From positions 1 to 48,775 of the forward strand of contig DASTUJ010000172.1 of assembly GCA_035759705.1 (NCBI GenBank): a stretch of 48,775 nt of DNA. The letters run 5' to 3'. Shown in pieces: positions 8,062 to 16,235 of the stretch. Under the pieces are notes generated by a model. The model had not been told where the DNA came from. It saw nothing but the letters and a program-made list of their open reading frames with translations, and did not search any database. This stretch comes from Actinomycetota bacterium. Its GTDB lineage: Bacteria; Actinomycetota; CADDZG01; JAHWKV01. The translations under genes were made by a program, and so were the position numbers. Position 1 is the first letter of the stretch. The number at the start of each line of letters is the position of its first letter.

Positions 8062-8091
8062 ACCGAGCGCAGAGGTCGGTCTGCGCTCGGT
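8062..8091 (-). terminator. Terminator hairpin after tRNA-Lys
   Basis: ACCGAGCGCAGA and TCTGCGCTCGGT form a perfect 12-bp stem around a 6-nt loop, just past the 3' end of the minus-strand tRNA-Lys. The following minus-strand bases CTTTGTGTTG are moderately U-rich. Confidence 0.75.
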
Positions 8092-8095
8092 CGGG

Positions 8096-8171
<76 letters not shown>

Positions 8172-8268
8172 GCAATCATTTTAGCCGACCGGAGGCTTTC
8201 GTCGGAGACCGGCCTCTGTCACCCCCCTGAGCTAGGGTCTGAATTCGGAAATTTGGAGGTATGCCCTG

Positions 8269-8844
8269 GTGGTTCGTCGCCGTAGGATTCTGTTCTGGCT
8301 GGGCTTGATGCTGGCCGTCGTGGGGGTGGTCCGGTGGGCGGGCTCCTCGGGGGCGCTCAAGGCGCCGGATCGGAGTTCTCCGCTTCCGGCTGAGGTTCCG
8401 GTCGGTGCTCAGGAGGGAAGGGTGAAGCGGATTGTGGACGGCGACACGTTGATCGTTGCTGTCGACCGCCCCGGTCCAATTCCGGCCGGAGACCACCGGG
8501 TGCGCCTGCTGGAGATCGACACCCCGGAAACCGTGCGGCCCAACTACCCGGTCCAGTGCGGCGGCGCAGGGGCAACCGAGTTTGCGAGGGCCGAGCTTCC
8601 GGAAGGCTCGGCCGTGTACCTGGTGGGCGACCGCGAGGACAAAGACGAGTTCGGCCGTTACCTGCGCTACCTCTGGGACTTCGAGGGCGAGTTCTATAAC
8701 GAGAAGGCGGTTGCCGGGGGCCACGCCAAGGCGGTTCTGTTCGAGCCGAACGATCGGTACATCGACCGGATACGCCGTGCGGAGCTGTCGGCAAAGCAAA
8801 CCAAAAAGGGAGTCTGGGGACAGGTCTGCGCCGCGGCGCAGTAG
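8269..8844 (+). CDS. Membrane-anchored or secreted thermonuclease-family (SNase-like) nuclease
   Basis: This 191-residue protein has basic residues and a hydrophobic N-terminal segment (about 6-24), so it is exported or membrane anchored, followed by a staphylococcal-nuclease domain: VKRIVDGDTLIV, VRLLEIDTPE (active-site Arg and acidic residues), DEFGRYLRYLW (second Arg region), NEKAVAGGHAKAVLF. Such enzymes cut single-stranded nucleic acid with calcium. The start is decided by the ribosome binding site GGAGG at 8255-8259: it lies 9 nt before GTG 8269, whereas the ATG at 8261 is one base away and opens only a 15-codon frame. Lone cysteines at CGGAG and QVC might form a disulfide. The lipoprotein gene follows after 19 nt. 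Confidence 0.9.
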   Translation: MVRRRRILFWLGLMLAVVGVVRWAGSSGALKAPDRSSPLPAEVPVGAQEGRVKRIVDGDTLIVAVDRPGPIPAGDHRVRLLEIDTPETVRPNYPVQCGGAGATEFARAELPEGSAVYLVGDREDKDEFGRYLRYLWDFEGEFYNEKAVAGGHAKAVLFEPNDRYIDRIRRAELSAKQTKKGVWGQVCAAAQ

Positions 8845-8863
8845 AGCCGGGAAGGAGCTTGGA

Positions 8864-9703
8864 ATGAGGGGACGGCCAGTGCGGGGTGGCTGTAGGAGGC
8901 AATTGGTGGCGGCGGCACTGCTTTTGGTGCTTCTGGCAGGGTGTTCGGACGAGGGTTCGGGCGGCGGGGGGGAAGCGAGCCCCCGGAGCGCTGCATCTGG
9001 TGCCGAGGCCGTCGAGCCGGCGCTCTGTGGGACGGACGTTGTGGTCTCGGAGAAGGCGGCCGAAACGTCGGAGCCCCTTACGGTTCCCGAAATGCAAGCC
9101 CGCCTGCTGTCCCAGCCGGCGGTCAAGCCTGCCGGATTTACCTCACAGGCGGTTGTTGTGGACGAAGGTCTGGGGAGCTTCCGCATCTCGACTCCCTCCA
9201 GCTACTCACCTTTTTGGCGGAACGGAACGCCCGCCGGCGATCTCTTTGACCTTGCGGGCCCGCGCGACCGGGCGTGGGCGGACTTCTGGCAGGGCCAGAT
9301 GGAGGTCGGCGAGTTGAACGCCAGGGCAATCGCGGTCGACACCTCGAAGAACGACGAGGTCTCGGCGCTGATCATCACCCTCACTCCCGGCATCGCGGAG
9401 ACGGGAGATGCCATGGCCGACGTCTTTTCCGAAACCTATTCCGGCGGCGGATGGCCCATCCGGGAGGCCTGTGGCGCCCGGGCCAATGGTGAGGATGGGG
9501 CCTACGTCGAACACATCGTCCCGGCAGAGGTGGTGGACGGGCCGGCCGACCGGACGCAGCTGCAGTTCCTGATTCCGGACCCTCCCAACGACGTTCTGTG
9601 GGGGGTTACCTGCGACGTCACCGAAAAGTCGGTGGTGGAGGTCAAGAAGACCTGCCTGGAGATCGTCAGGACGTTCGAGCCGCTTCCGCCGGTCGACGCC
9701 TAA
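8864..9703 (+). CDS. Lipoprotein of unknown function
   Basis: This 279-residue protein has an N-terminal basic region, a hydrophobic core and the lipobox LLAGC with Cys27 as the lipidated residue, followed by a Gly/Ser-rich linker. The mature domain (about 70-275) was not recognised. It contains FRISTPSSYSPFW, a long ALIITLTPGIAET strand-like segment and five cysteines (near 55, 200, 251 and 264, besides Cys27) that could form disulfides outside the membrane. GAAGGAG precedes the ATG at 8864. It sits 19 nt after the nuclease gene and is probably co-transcribed with it, suggesting a joint extracytoplasmic role that cannot be named. Confidence 0.8.
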   Translation: MRGRPVRGGCRRQLVAAALLLVLLAGCSDEGSGGGGEASPRSAASGAEAVEPALCGTDVVVSEKAAETSEPLTVPEMQARLLSQPAVKPAGFTSQAVVVDEGLGSFRISTPSSYSPFWRNGTPAGDLFDLAGPRDRAWADFWQGQMEVGELNARAIAVDTSKNDEVSALIITLTPGIAETGDAMADVFSETYSGGGWPIREACGARANGEDGAYVEHIVPAEVVDGPADRTQLQFLIPDPPNDVLWGVTCDVTEKSVVEVKKTCLEIVRTFEPLPPVDA

Positions 9704-10012
9704 CTAGGCCTTCTTCGGCTTTCGCCGGAAGATGCTGCGGCCGGTCAGGGCAATGAACAGGTATGCGCCCACCACGGCGGCAATCAGCCCGAGGGTGGTC
9801 AGCGAGCGGGTGTAGTTGCCCGGAGGGTCGGGTGCGCCGGCCCCGTCGTCGTTTCGGAACCGGTCTTCCCGGTCGCCGCTCCCGCAGAGCTCGCCGGCCT
9901 GGCACCCCTCCTGTTCGGCAGGCTCGGGGGAAGTTTCCTGAGCCAGGGCGGCGGAAGGCATAAGAAGGGTGGCAGCCAGGAGCCCCGCCCAAAACAACTG
10001 GCGCACAGACAT
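9704..10012 (-). CDS. Small exported single-pass membrane protein at the end of the opp operon
   Basis: This 102-residue protein has a signal peptide (about 1-24, ending SAALAQ), an acidic Gly/Pro-rich extracytoplasmic stretch with two cysteines (GCQAGELCGSGD), a transmembrane helix (about 70-90, LTTLGLIAAVVGAYLFIAL) and a basic cytoplasmic tail RRKPKKA. Its ATG overlaps the oppF stop by one base, so it should be translated with the transporter. No standard Opp system has this subunit. It may be an accessory protein; the function is unknown. It is convergent with the lipoprotein gene, with which it is directly adjacent. Confidence 0.75.
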   Translation of the reverse strand: MSVRQLFWAGLLAATLLMPSAALAQETSPEPAEQEGCQAGELCGSGDREDRFRNDDGAGAPDPPGNYTRSLTTLGLIAAVVGAYLFIALTGRSIFRRKPKKA

Positions 10013-11088
10013 CAGAGGACCTTCCTAACCTGGGCGAAGTGGCAGGCGACCCGGTGCCCGGGCGCGTGCTCCTCGGGCTCGGGCACCACGTCCACGCAGA
10101 CCCGGGGGACGGGCCGCGGCGCGAGCTTACCGACCACAACCGTCTCCTCGGCGCCCTCGGCGCCTAGACGTTCGGCCAGGAAGCACCGAGGGTGGAAGAC
10201 GCAGCCCGTAGGCGGGTTGAGGGGAGAGGGGACGTCGCCCCGCAGGATGATCCGCTCCCGTGCCCGTTCTACCTGGGGGTCGGGGATGGGCACGGCGGAC
10301 AGAAGGGCCTGGGTGTAGGGGTGCATCGGCGTTTCGTAGAGCGGCAGGCGGTCCGCAACCTCCATCACCTTGCCCAGGTACATGACCACCACCCGGTCGC
10401 TGATGTGGCGCACCACCGACAGGTCGTGGGCCACGAACAGGTAGGTGAGGCCGAACTCGTTCTGCAGGTCCTCGAGCAGGTTGATTATCTGGGCCTGCAC
10501 CGACACGTCGAGTGCCGACACCGGCTCGTCGCAGATGATCAGCTTCGGCCTGAGCGCAAGCGCCCGGGCCAGCCCGATCCTCTGGCGCTGGCCCCCCGAG
10601 AACTCGTGGGGGTACCGGCCGGCGTGCTCCGGACTGAGGCCGACCCGTTCCAGAAGCTCGTTGATGTAGCGGATGCCGCCCATCTCGTCGAAGATCCCGT
10701 GGATCTGGAGAGGCTCGGAGACGATCGTCCGGACGGTCATCCGGGGGTTGAGCGACGAGAACGGGTCCTGGAAGACGATCTGCATCTCCCGCCTCACGGC
10801 CGCCATCTCCTTGCGGCTGGCCTTCAAGACGTCCTGGTCCTCGAAGAACACCGAGCCCGCGGTCGGCTCGTAGAGGCGCAGCAGCGACCGGGCGACGGTC
10901 GACTTGCCGGAGCCGGACTCTCCGACCAGGCCTAGGGTCTCGCCCTCGCCGATCTCGAATGTCACCCCGTCGACCGCCTTGACCGTGCCGACCTGCCGCT
11001 TGAACAGGATTCCCCTGGTCACCGGGAAGTGCTTCACCAGGCCCTCGACCTTGAGGATCTTCTTCGGCACCGTGATGACCGGGCTCAC
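10012..11088 (-). CDS. oppF: Oligopeptide-type ABC transporter ATP-binding protein (OppF)
   Basis: This 358-residue ATPase of the peptide/nickel importer family has Walker [11 protein letters not shown]-loop [14 protein letters not shown], signature [11 protein letters not shown], Walker [14 protein letters not shown] and the switch His in [10 protein letters not shown]. The C-terminal oligo_HPY region has [11 protein letters not shown] with later cysteines, which in relatives bind an Fe-S cluster or metal. The start is taken as GTG 11088, in a 4-nt overlap with the oppD stop; a longer frame upstream lies inside oppD. Together with OppD it powers the OppB/OppC channel. Confidence 0.94.
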   Translation of the reverse strand: MSPVITVPKKILKVEGLVKHFPVTRGILFKRQVGTVKAVDGVTFEIGEGETLGLVGESGSGKSTVARSLLRLYEPTAGSVFFEDQDVLKASRKEMAAVRREMQIVFQDPFSSLNPRMTVRTIVSEPLQIHGIFDEMGGIRYINELLERVGLSPEHAGRYPHEFSGGQRQRIGLARALALRPKLIICDEPVSALDVSVQAQIINLLEDLQNEFGLTYLFVAHDLSVVRHISDRVVVMYLGKVMEVADRLPLYETPMHPYTQALLSAVPIPDPQVERARERIILRGDVPSPLNPPTGCVFHPRCFLAERLGAEGAEETVVVGKLAPRPVPRVCVDVVPEPEEHAPGHRVACHFAQVRKVL

Positions 11089-12152
11089 GCGGGGATCTTC
11101 CCAGGGACATGGGGCTCCGGCAGGTCCCCGGCGAAGTGGCAGGCTGCCGGGTGGGTGGGGTCGCCGGTCCTCGGCACCAGCTCCGGGTATTCGGTGACGC
11201 ACTTCGAGCGGGCATAGGCGCACCGCGGGTGGAAGGGGCACCCCGTCGGCACGTGAATCAGGCTGGGCGGCTGGCCGTAGATGGGGCTCAACCTCTCTTT
11301 GCGCTCCTGGTCCAGCCGGGCGATCGAGCCGAGCAGCCCGAGGGCGTAAGGGTGGAGGGGGTTGTAGTAGAGGTCGTCTACCCCGGCGGTCTCCACGATG
11401 TGCCCGGCGTACATGACCGCCACCTTGTCGGCGTGCTCGGCGACCATCCCGAGGTCGTGGGTGATCAATATGAGGCTCATCGCAAACTCCCGCTGCAGCG
11501 ACCTGAGCAGGTCCAGGATCTGGGCCTGGATGGTGACATCGAGGGCGGTGGTCGGCTCGTCGGCGATGATCAGCGCCGGCTTCATGGCAATCGCCATGGC
11601 GATCATCACCCGCTGCCGCATCCCTCCGGAGAACTGGTGGGGGTAGTCGCCGAACCGCTCCTGGGCGTTTTGAATGCCGACCATCTTCAGCAGCTCGACC
11701 GCCTGCCGGTTGGCCTCCTTGCGGCTGTCCGAACCGTGGATCCGGAGGACCTCGGCCACCTGCCTGCCGATGGAGTGCACCGGGTTCAGGGAGGTCAGCG
11801 GGTCCTGGAAGATCATCGCGATTCGGTCGCCCCGGAGCTTGCGCATCCCGTCGTCGTCCAGGTCCAGCAGGTTGGTGCCGTTGAAGTGGATGGTGCCCGA
11901 CACCACTTTGCCGGGAGGGGGGACAAGGCCCATGATCCCCAGGGCGCCAACGCTCTTGCCCGAGCCGGACTCGCCGACGATCGCCAGGGTCTCGCCCGGG
12001 TTAACCGAGTAGCTCACCCCGTCGACGGCCTTCACCAGCCCGAAGTCGGTGGGGAAGTGGATGCGCAGGTCGTTCACCTCGAGCAGGGGCACAACACCGC
12101 CCGCCGCGGCCTCGCCCGACGCCCGGGGAATCGTCCCGGCCGCTTCGCTCAC
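11085..12152 (-). CDS. oppD: Oligopeptide-type ABC transporter ATP-binding protein (OppD)
   Basis: This 355-residue partner ATPase has Walker [22 protein letters not shown], signature [12 protein letters not shown], Walker [14 protein letters not shown] and switch His in ITHDLGMV. The C-terminal region keeps [19 protein letters not shown], the conserved cysteine cluster of the family. The start is GTG 12152, overlapping the oppC stop by 4 nt; the first 20 residues are variable and Ala/Gly-rich. Confidence 0.94.
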   Translation of the reverse strand: MSEAAGTIPRASGEAAAGGVVPLLEVNDLRIHFPTDFGLVKAVDGVSYSVNPGETLAIVGESGSGKSVGALGIMGLVPPPGKVVSGTIHFNGTNLLDLDDDGMRKLRGDRIAMIFQDPLTSLNPVHSIGRQVAEVLRIHGSDSRKEANRQAVELLKMVGIQNAQERFGDYPHQFSGGMRQRVMIAMAIAMKPALIIADEPTTALDVTIQAQILDLLRSLQREFAMSLILITHDLGMVAEHADKVAVMYAGHIVETAGVDDLYYNPLHPYALGLLGSIARLDQERKERLSPIYGQPPSLIHVPTGCPFHPRCAYARSKCVTEYPELVPRTGDPTHPAACHFAGDLPEPHVPGKIPA

Positions 12153-13108
12153 CTGAGCCTCGGATCCATGGAGTCACGCAGGCCGTCGCCGACGAAGATG
12201 AAGCCGAGAACGGTGACGACGATGCCGAGACCGGGGAACATCACGAGCCACGGCTGGGTGGTCATGTAGCTCTTTCCCTGGCTGACCATGTAGCCCCAGG
12301 AGGCGTTGCCCGTGCTCACGCCGAAGCCGAGGAAGGAGAGGGCCGCCTCCACCAGGATCACCGTGCCGGTGGAGATCATGGCGAACACGATGACCGGCGC
12401 CAGGGCGTTGGGGATCACGTGGCGGGTCAGGATCCGAAGGTGCCCGGCGCCCAGCGCCCGGGCGGCCTCTACGTAGTCCGCCTCCTTCACCTGAAGGATG
12501 CTGGCGCGAAACAGCCGGGCCACGCTGGCCCAGTTGAACAGGCCGATGGCTATGAACATTGCGAGCAGCCGGGGGAACTCGTTGCCCAGGGCGACGAGCA
12601 CAATGATCACTCCGACGATGAACGGGAAAGCGAAGAACACGTCCCCGAGGCGGCTGATGACCCCGTCGACCCACTTTCCGAAGTAGCCGGCCAGGGCCCC
12701 CAGAGTGAGCCCGATGGCTAGTGAGATGCTGGTCGCCACCATCCCGATGCTGATCGAGATCCGGGACCCGTAGACCACCCGGCTGAAGTAGTCGCGGCCG
12801 AGGATGTCGGTGCCGAACCAGTGTTTCGCCGATGGGGGGCGCAGCGACAGCGGCAGGTTCTGCAGCGCCGGGTCGTACGGAGCGATCAGCGGGGCGAAGA
12901 TCGCGACCAGGCCCAGGGTGAGGATGATGGCGGTCCCGAGGATAGCCAGCTTGTTCTTGCGCAGCCGCCGCCAGACGTCGCCCCAGAGGGTCTGGACGGA
13001 GATGTCGCCGCCGCTCCCCGGCAGAACCAGGGCGGTCCCGCTCGGCTTGTGAGCCGCGGCGTGCTCGGCGGCAACCGCCACGCTCTCCCTAACGTGAGGG
13101 TCATTCAT
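12149..13108 (-). CDS. oppC: Oligopeptide-type ABC transporter permease (OppC)
   Basis: This 319-residue inner-membrane permease has the N-terminal cytoplasmic segment and first helix typical of OppC (about 45-70), the FGTDILGRDYFSRVVYGSRIS motif region, and the EAA loop EAARALGAGHLRILTRHVIPNALAP that contacts the ATPases. Six helices can be traced. It ends with [14 protein letters not shown], a very typical OppC/DppC terminus. The ATG overlaps the oppB stop by 8 nt. Confidence 0.94.
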   Translation of the reverse strand: MNDPHVRESVAVAAEHAAAHKPSGTALVLPGSGGDISVQTLWGDVWRRLRKNKLAILGTAIILTLGLVAIFAPLIAPYDPALQNLPLSLRPPSAKHWFGTDILGRDYFSRVVYGSRISISIGMVATSISLAIGLTLGALAGYFGKWVDGVISRLGDVFFAFPFIVGVIIVLVALGNEFPRLLAMFIAIGLFNWASVARLFRASILQVKEADYVEAARALGAGHLRILTRHVIPNALAPVIVFAMISTGTVILVEAALSFLGFGVSTGNASWGYMVSQGKSYMTTQPWLVMFPGLGIVVTVLGFIFVGDGLRDSMDPRLR

Positions 13109-14039
13109 AACGAATCCTCGGGTCGAGGAATCCGTAGGAGATGTCGACCACCAGGTTCACGACCATGAAGGCCGTTACGAAGATGACCGTTGCCCCGATG
13201 ATGATCGGGTTGTCGTGGGAGACGATCCCCAGGTAGAGCTGGCGCCCGACCCCCGGCCAGCTGAACACCGTCTCGGTCAGGATCGCCCCGCCGATGAAAG
13301 CTCCGAAGTCCAGCCCGAGGTTCGTGACCACCGGGATCATCGCGTTGCGCAACCCGTGTTTATAGGTGACCGCTCGTTTGGAGAGCCCCTTGGCGGCCGC
13401 CGTCCGGATGTAGTCCTGCTTCATGACCTCGAGCATGGTGGTCCGGGTCAACCTTGCGGTGACGGCGGTGGAGACCGACGCCAGGACCATCGCCGGCAGG
13501 ATGTAGCTCCGCAGTCCCTCCGAGACGCCTGAGATGGGCAGGCTGAACGCCGTGTCCTGCAACTGGACGCCGAACAGCATCTGGAGCATGAGGCCGAGCC
13601 AGAACACCGGTATGCCGATGAGGATTCCGGTCGACACCGTGACCAGCGTGTCCCAGAACGAGTAGCGCTTCACCGCCGAGATCACCCCCGACACCAGGCC
13701 CAGGATCAGCTCCACCACGATCGCCGCCGCGGCCAGCCTCACCGACCAGGGAATGGTTTCGGCCAGGATCCGGCCGACCGGCCGGTTCAGCTGGATCGAC
13801 GTGCCCAGGTCGCCCTGCGCCAGCGACTTCAGGTACAGGACGTACTGGGTGGTGACCGGCTTGTCGAGGTTGTACCGCTCCCGGATCCTCTGGGCGACCT
13901 CGGGGTTCAGGGAGCGGTCGGACCCCAGCGCCTCGGTGGGGTCGCCCGGGAGGATGAACAGGGCGCCGAAAAGCAGCAGGGTTGCCCCGAAGAAGACCAG
14001 GACCATCTGGAGCAGCCTTCGGATGATGTATCGGGGCAA
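13101..14039 (-). CDS. oppB: Oligopeptide-type ABC transporter permease (OppB)
   Basis: This 312-residue permease begins MPRYIIRRLLQMVLVFFGATLLLF, as OppB proteins do, and contains LPGDPTEA, RERYNLDKPVTTQYVLYL, the EAA loop with RTAAAKGLSKRAVTYKHGLRNAMIPVVT, and ETVFSWPGVGRQLY. It has six predicted helices. The start codon is TTG at 14039, chosen because family proteins begin at this point; the ribosome binding site is weak (GAAAG). It follows oppA after 35 nt. Confidence 0.92.
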   Translation of the reverse strand: MPRYIIRRLLQMVLVFFGATLLLFGALFILPGDPTEALGSDRSLNPEVAQRIRERYNLDKPVTTQYVLYLKSLAQGDLGTSIQLNRPVGRILAETIPWSVRLAAAAIVVELILGLVSGVISAVKRYSFWDTLVTVSTGILIGIPVFWLGLMLQMLFGVQLQDTAFSLPISGVSEGLRSYILPAMVLASVSTAVTARLTRTTMLEVMKQDYIRTAAAKGLSKRAVTYKHGLRNAMIPVVTNLGLDFGAFIGGAILTETVFSWPGVGRQLYLGIVSHDNPIIIGATVIFVTAFMVVNLVVDISYGFLDPRIRYE

Positions 14040-14074
14040 CCGAGTGCTTTCTTTTTAGTTGTAGCTAGCGGGGG

Positions 14075-15943
14075 CTAGGGTGCTGCGGTAGCGGTTGGCG
14101 TCGGACTCGGAGCGACCGACGGGCTCGCCGCCGGCTGAGTTGCCGCCGGTGTCGCCGACCCGGTGGGGCTGGCCACCCCCGAAGGGGTAGCCGATCCCGA
14201 CGGGCTCGCCGATTCGGTGGGGGTCTCGTCGGGCGACTCGGAGGCCTCCCCCTTGATGTAGGCGGTTCGCAGCGTCGGGTCCTCGAACGGGTCGATGGCC
14301 AGGCCGCCGAACTTGTCCAGCTTCACCAGACGGATCTGCGTCCTCCACCACATCGGGATCAGGGGCATGTCCTCGAGGGCGAGGTCCTCGGCCTCCTGGT
14401 AGAGCGCGACACGCGCATCGGACTCGAGCTCGGCCCGGGCCTCGAGAATCAGCTTGTCGTACTCCGGGTTGTTGTAGTTGGGCTTGTTGTCTGAGCTTGT
14501 GGAGAACAGCAGTGGGTAGAGGAAGTTGTCCGGAGTTGGGTAGTCCAGGCTCCAGGCCAGGCGGTTCGCACTTGCCGGCGCCCCGCTCTTCATCCAGCCG
14601 GTGTAGCCGGCGCTGCCGGTGAACTGGGTGGTGGCCGGGATGGCCTCGACCGGGATCCCGAGCGTCTGGCTGATCTGCTGCGCAACCGCCGCCATCCACT
14701 CGTCGTGTCCTGCTCCGGCGTTGAAGTGAAGGGTCAGCTTGTCGAGGTTCACGCCGGACTGCTCGAACAGCTGCTTGGCCCGGTCCGGGTCGTGCTCGCA
14801 GTACTCGCAGGGACCGTCCGCTCCGTCGACGCGGGAGCCGGGCATCAGCTCGGGAACGATGGCGGCCGCGGGTGTCCTAAGGCCGAAGAAGACGGCATCG
14901 CTGATCGCCTGGCGGTCTATTGAGAGCGAAACCGCCTGGCGGAACAGCTTGTTGTCCATCGGAGCGTGCTGCAGGGTGAAGGCGAGGTAGTCGAACCCGG
15001 CCATGTCCCGGATCAGGTAGTTGTCCTCGTTCTGCTGGCGGGCTTCCTGGGTCTTCGGCGGCGGGATACGGGTCCAGTCGAGGTTGCCGGCCTGCCAGTT
15101 GACGTAGGCGGTGTCCAGGTCGGCGGTGATCACGAAGTTCACCTGGTCAAGGTATGTCTCGTCTCCGTAGTACTCGTCGTTGCGGACGAGCGTGATCGAT
15201 TGGTTGTGCTTCCAGGCTTCCTTCAGCTTGAAGGGGCCGTTGCCTATGGGGAACTCGGCCCAGCTGGGCTGCTGTGCGGCCATCGCCTCTTCGGAGGGGA
15301 TGGGGTAGAAGGGGTTGTGGCCGGCCTTGACCGGGAACTCGGCGTCGGCGGCGGTGAGGGTGAACTTGAGGGTGTAGTCGTCAACTGCTTCGATGCCTTC
15401 GACATCCGGAGCGCTGCCGGCAGCGTGCTCGGCGACGCCCTTAACCCCGTCCAGGTGGTAGCCCAGCCCGTCGGGGTTGTTGTACAGGTCGGGGGAGGCG
15501 GCGCGGGTTGCACCGCGGACGAAGCTCTCGGCGGTGACTTCCTCGCCGTTGGAGAACTTGGTGCCCTCGCGGAGTTTGAACGTCCACTCGGTGGCGTCGT
15601 CGTTGGACTCCCACTCGGTGGCGACCCTGGGCTCCAGGGCTGCGGTTTCCTGGTCGTAACCGACCAGGCCGTCAAAAACCAGGCGGACGATACGTGCATC
15701 CTCGGATCCTGAGGAGAGGGGCGGGTCCAGTGAGCCGGGCTCCTGGCTCTCGACCCGTATCTCGCCGCCGCGGGTGGGCTCTTCGCCTCCTGTGGAGCCC
15801 CCGTTGTCGTCGTCCCCGCCCGAGTCACCGCACGCGGCGCCCAGCAGGGCAATCAGGAGCAGTACGGCCAGTAGGGCCATGTGCGGGGAGCGGCGCCGCC
15901 GCTCGGAGTGGTGGATGGGCGTAGAGGATTTCCGAGCGAGCAT
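14075..15943 (-). CDS. oppA: Peptide-binding lipoprotein of the ABC transporter (OppA/DppA family)
   Basis: This 622-residue solute-binding protein has an unusually long positively charged N-terminus, a lipobox LGAAC with Cys38, an acidic Gly-rich linker, and then a family 5 binding domain (about 60-565) with RVESQEPGSLDPPL, WTFKLREGTKFSNGEEVTAESFV, IGNGPFKL and AVSLSIDRQAI. It should deliver peptides or related substrates to OppB/C/D/F, encoded downstream. The last 55 or so residues form a low-complexity Ser/Thr/Pro/Ala tail with PSGSATPSG- and SPTGSATP-like repeats, which is not part of the normal fold. AGGGAGG lies 5 nt before the ATG. It is the first gene of the operon. Confidence 0.93.
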   Translation of the reverse strand: MLARKSSTPIHHSERRRRSPHMALLAVLLLIALLGAACGDSGGDDDNGGSTGGEEPTRGGEIRVESQEPGSLDPPLSSGSEDARIVRLVFDGLVGYDQETAALEPRVATEWESNDDATEWTFKLREGTKFSNGEEVTAESFVRGATRAASPDLYNNPDGLGYHLDGVKGVAEHAAGSAPDVEGIEAVDDYTLKFTLTAADAEFPVKAGHNPFYPIPSEEAMAAQQPSWAEFPIGNGPFKLKEAWKHNQSITLVRNDEYYGDETYLDQVNFVITADLDTAYVNWQAGNLDWTRIPPPKTQEARQQNEDNYLIRDMAGFDYLAFTLQHAPMDNKLFRQAVSLSIDRQAISDAVFFGLRTPAAAIVPELMPGSRVDGADGPCEYCEHDPDRAKQLFEQSGVNLDKLTLHFNAGAGHDEWMAAVAQQISQTLGIPVEAIPATTQFTGSAGYTGWMKSGAPASANRLAWSLDYPTPDNFLYPLLFSTSSDNKPNYNNPEYDKLILEARAELESDARVALYQEAEDLALEDMPLIPMWWRTQIRLVKLDKFGGLAIDPFEDPTLRTAYIKGEASESPDETPTESASPSGSATPSGVASPTGSATPAATQPAASPSVAPSPTPTATAAP

Positions 15944-16024
15944 GTAGCCTCCCTTGCTGAAGCGAACCGACCGAACATGCGTTACCTACCCAGCGATTTG
16001 GGATCTAAGCAATTCGGGTGGAGG

Positions 16025-16066
16025 TCGGCGCCGTGCGACATTCTTGAACGTGCCGCACGGCGCCGA
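16025..16066 (-). terminator. Long inverted repeat after tRNA-His
   Basis: TCGGCGCCGTGCG and CGCACGGCGCCGA form a perfect 13-bp stem with a 16-nt loop, starting 3 nt past the end of the minus-strand tRNA-His. No U tract follows. It probably ends the tRNA transcript or serves as a processing stop. Confidence 0.6.
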
Positions 16067-16068
16067 AG

Positions 16069-16145
16069 TGGGGTGACCGACGGGATTTGAACCCGCGACA
16101 TCCCGGACCACAACCGGGTGCTCTACCAGCTGAGCTACGGCCACC
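16069..16145 (-). tRNA. tRNA-His (anticodon GTG), CCA encoded
   Basis: Minus-strand acceptor GTGGCCG pairs with CGGTCAC. The extra G at -1 (16145) and C73 (16072), the histidine identity pair, are both encoded. The anticodon loop TTGTGGT gives GTG, the D arm is GCTCAGCTGGTAGAGC, and the T arm is GCGGGTTCAAATCCCGT. CCA follows at 16069-16071. Confidence 0.97.
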
Positions 16146-16222
16146 ATGGGGGTAGATGCTCCGGGCGGAGCACCTTCAAAGCCCCCAAGATGGTAGCACC
16201 GCGCCGCCCTGCCTTAAGGCGT

Positions 16223-16228
16223 TACCCT
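16223..16228 (+). promoter_or_regulatory. -10 box of a probable leaderless promoter
   Basis: TACCCT fits the actinobacterial TANNNT pattern and ends 7 nt before the ATG of the flavoenzyme gene, so transcription would begin at or next to the start codon. There is no ribosome binding site. No clear -35 box is seen. Confidence 0.45.
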
Positions 16229-16235
16229 TCCCGGC

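Noticed and set aside
8261-8308. ATG 8261 as the start of the nuclease or as a leader peptide
   Set aside because: It is in another frame, stops after 15 codons and lies only 1 nt from the ribosome binding site, which is properly spaced for GTG 8269.
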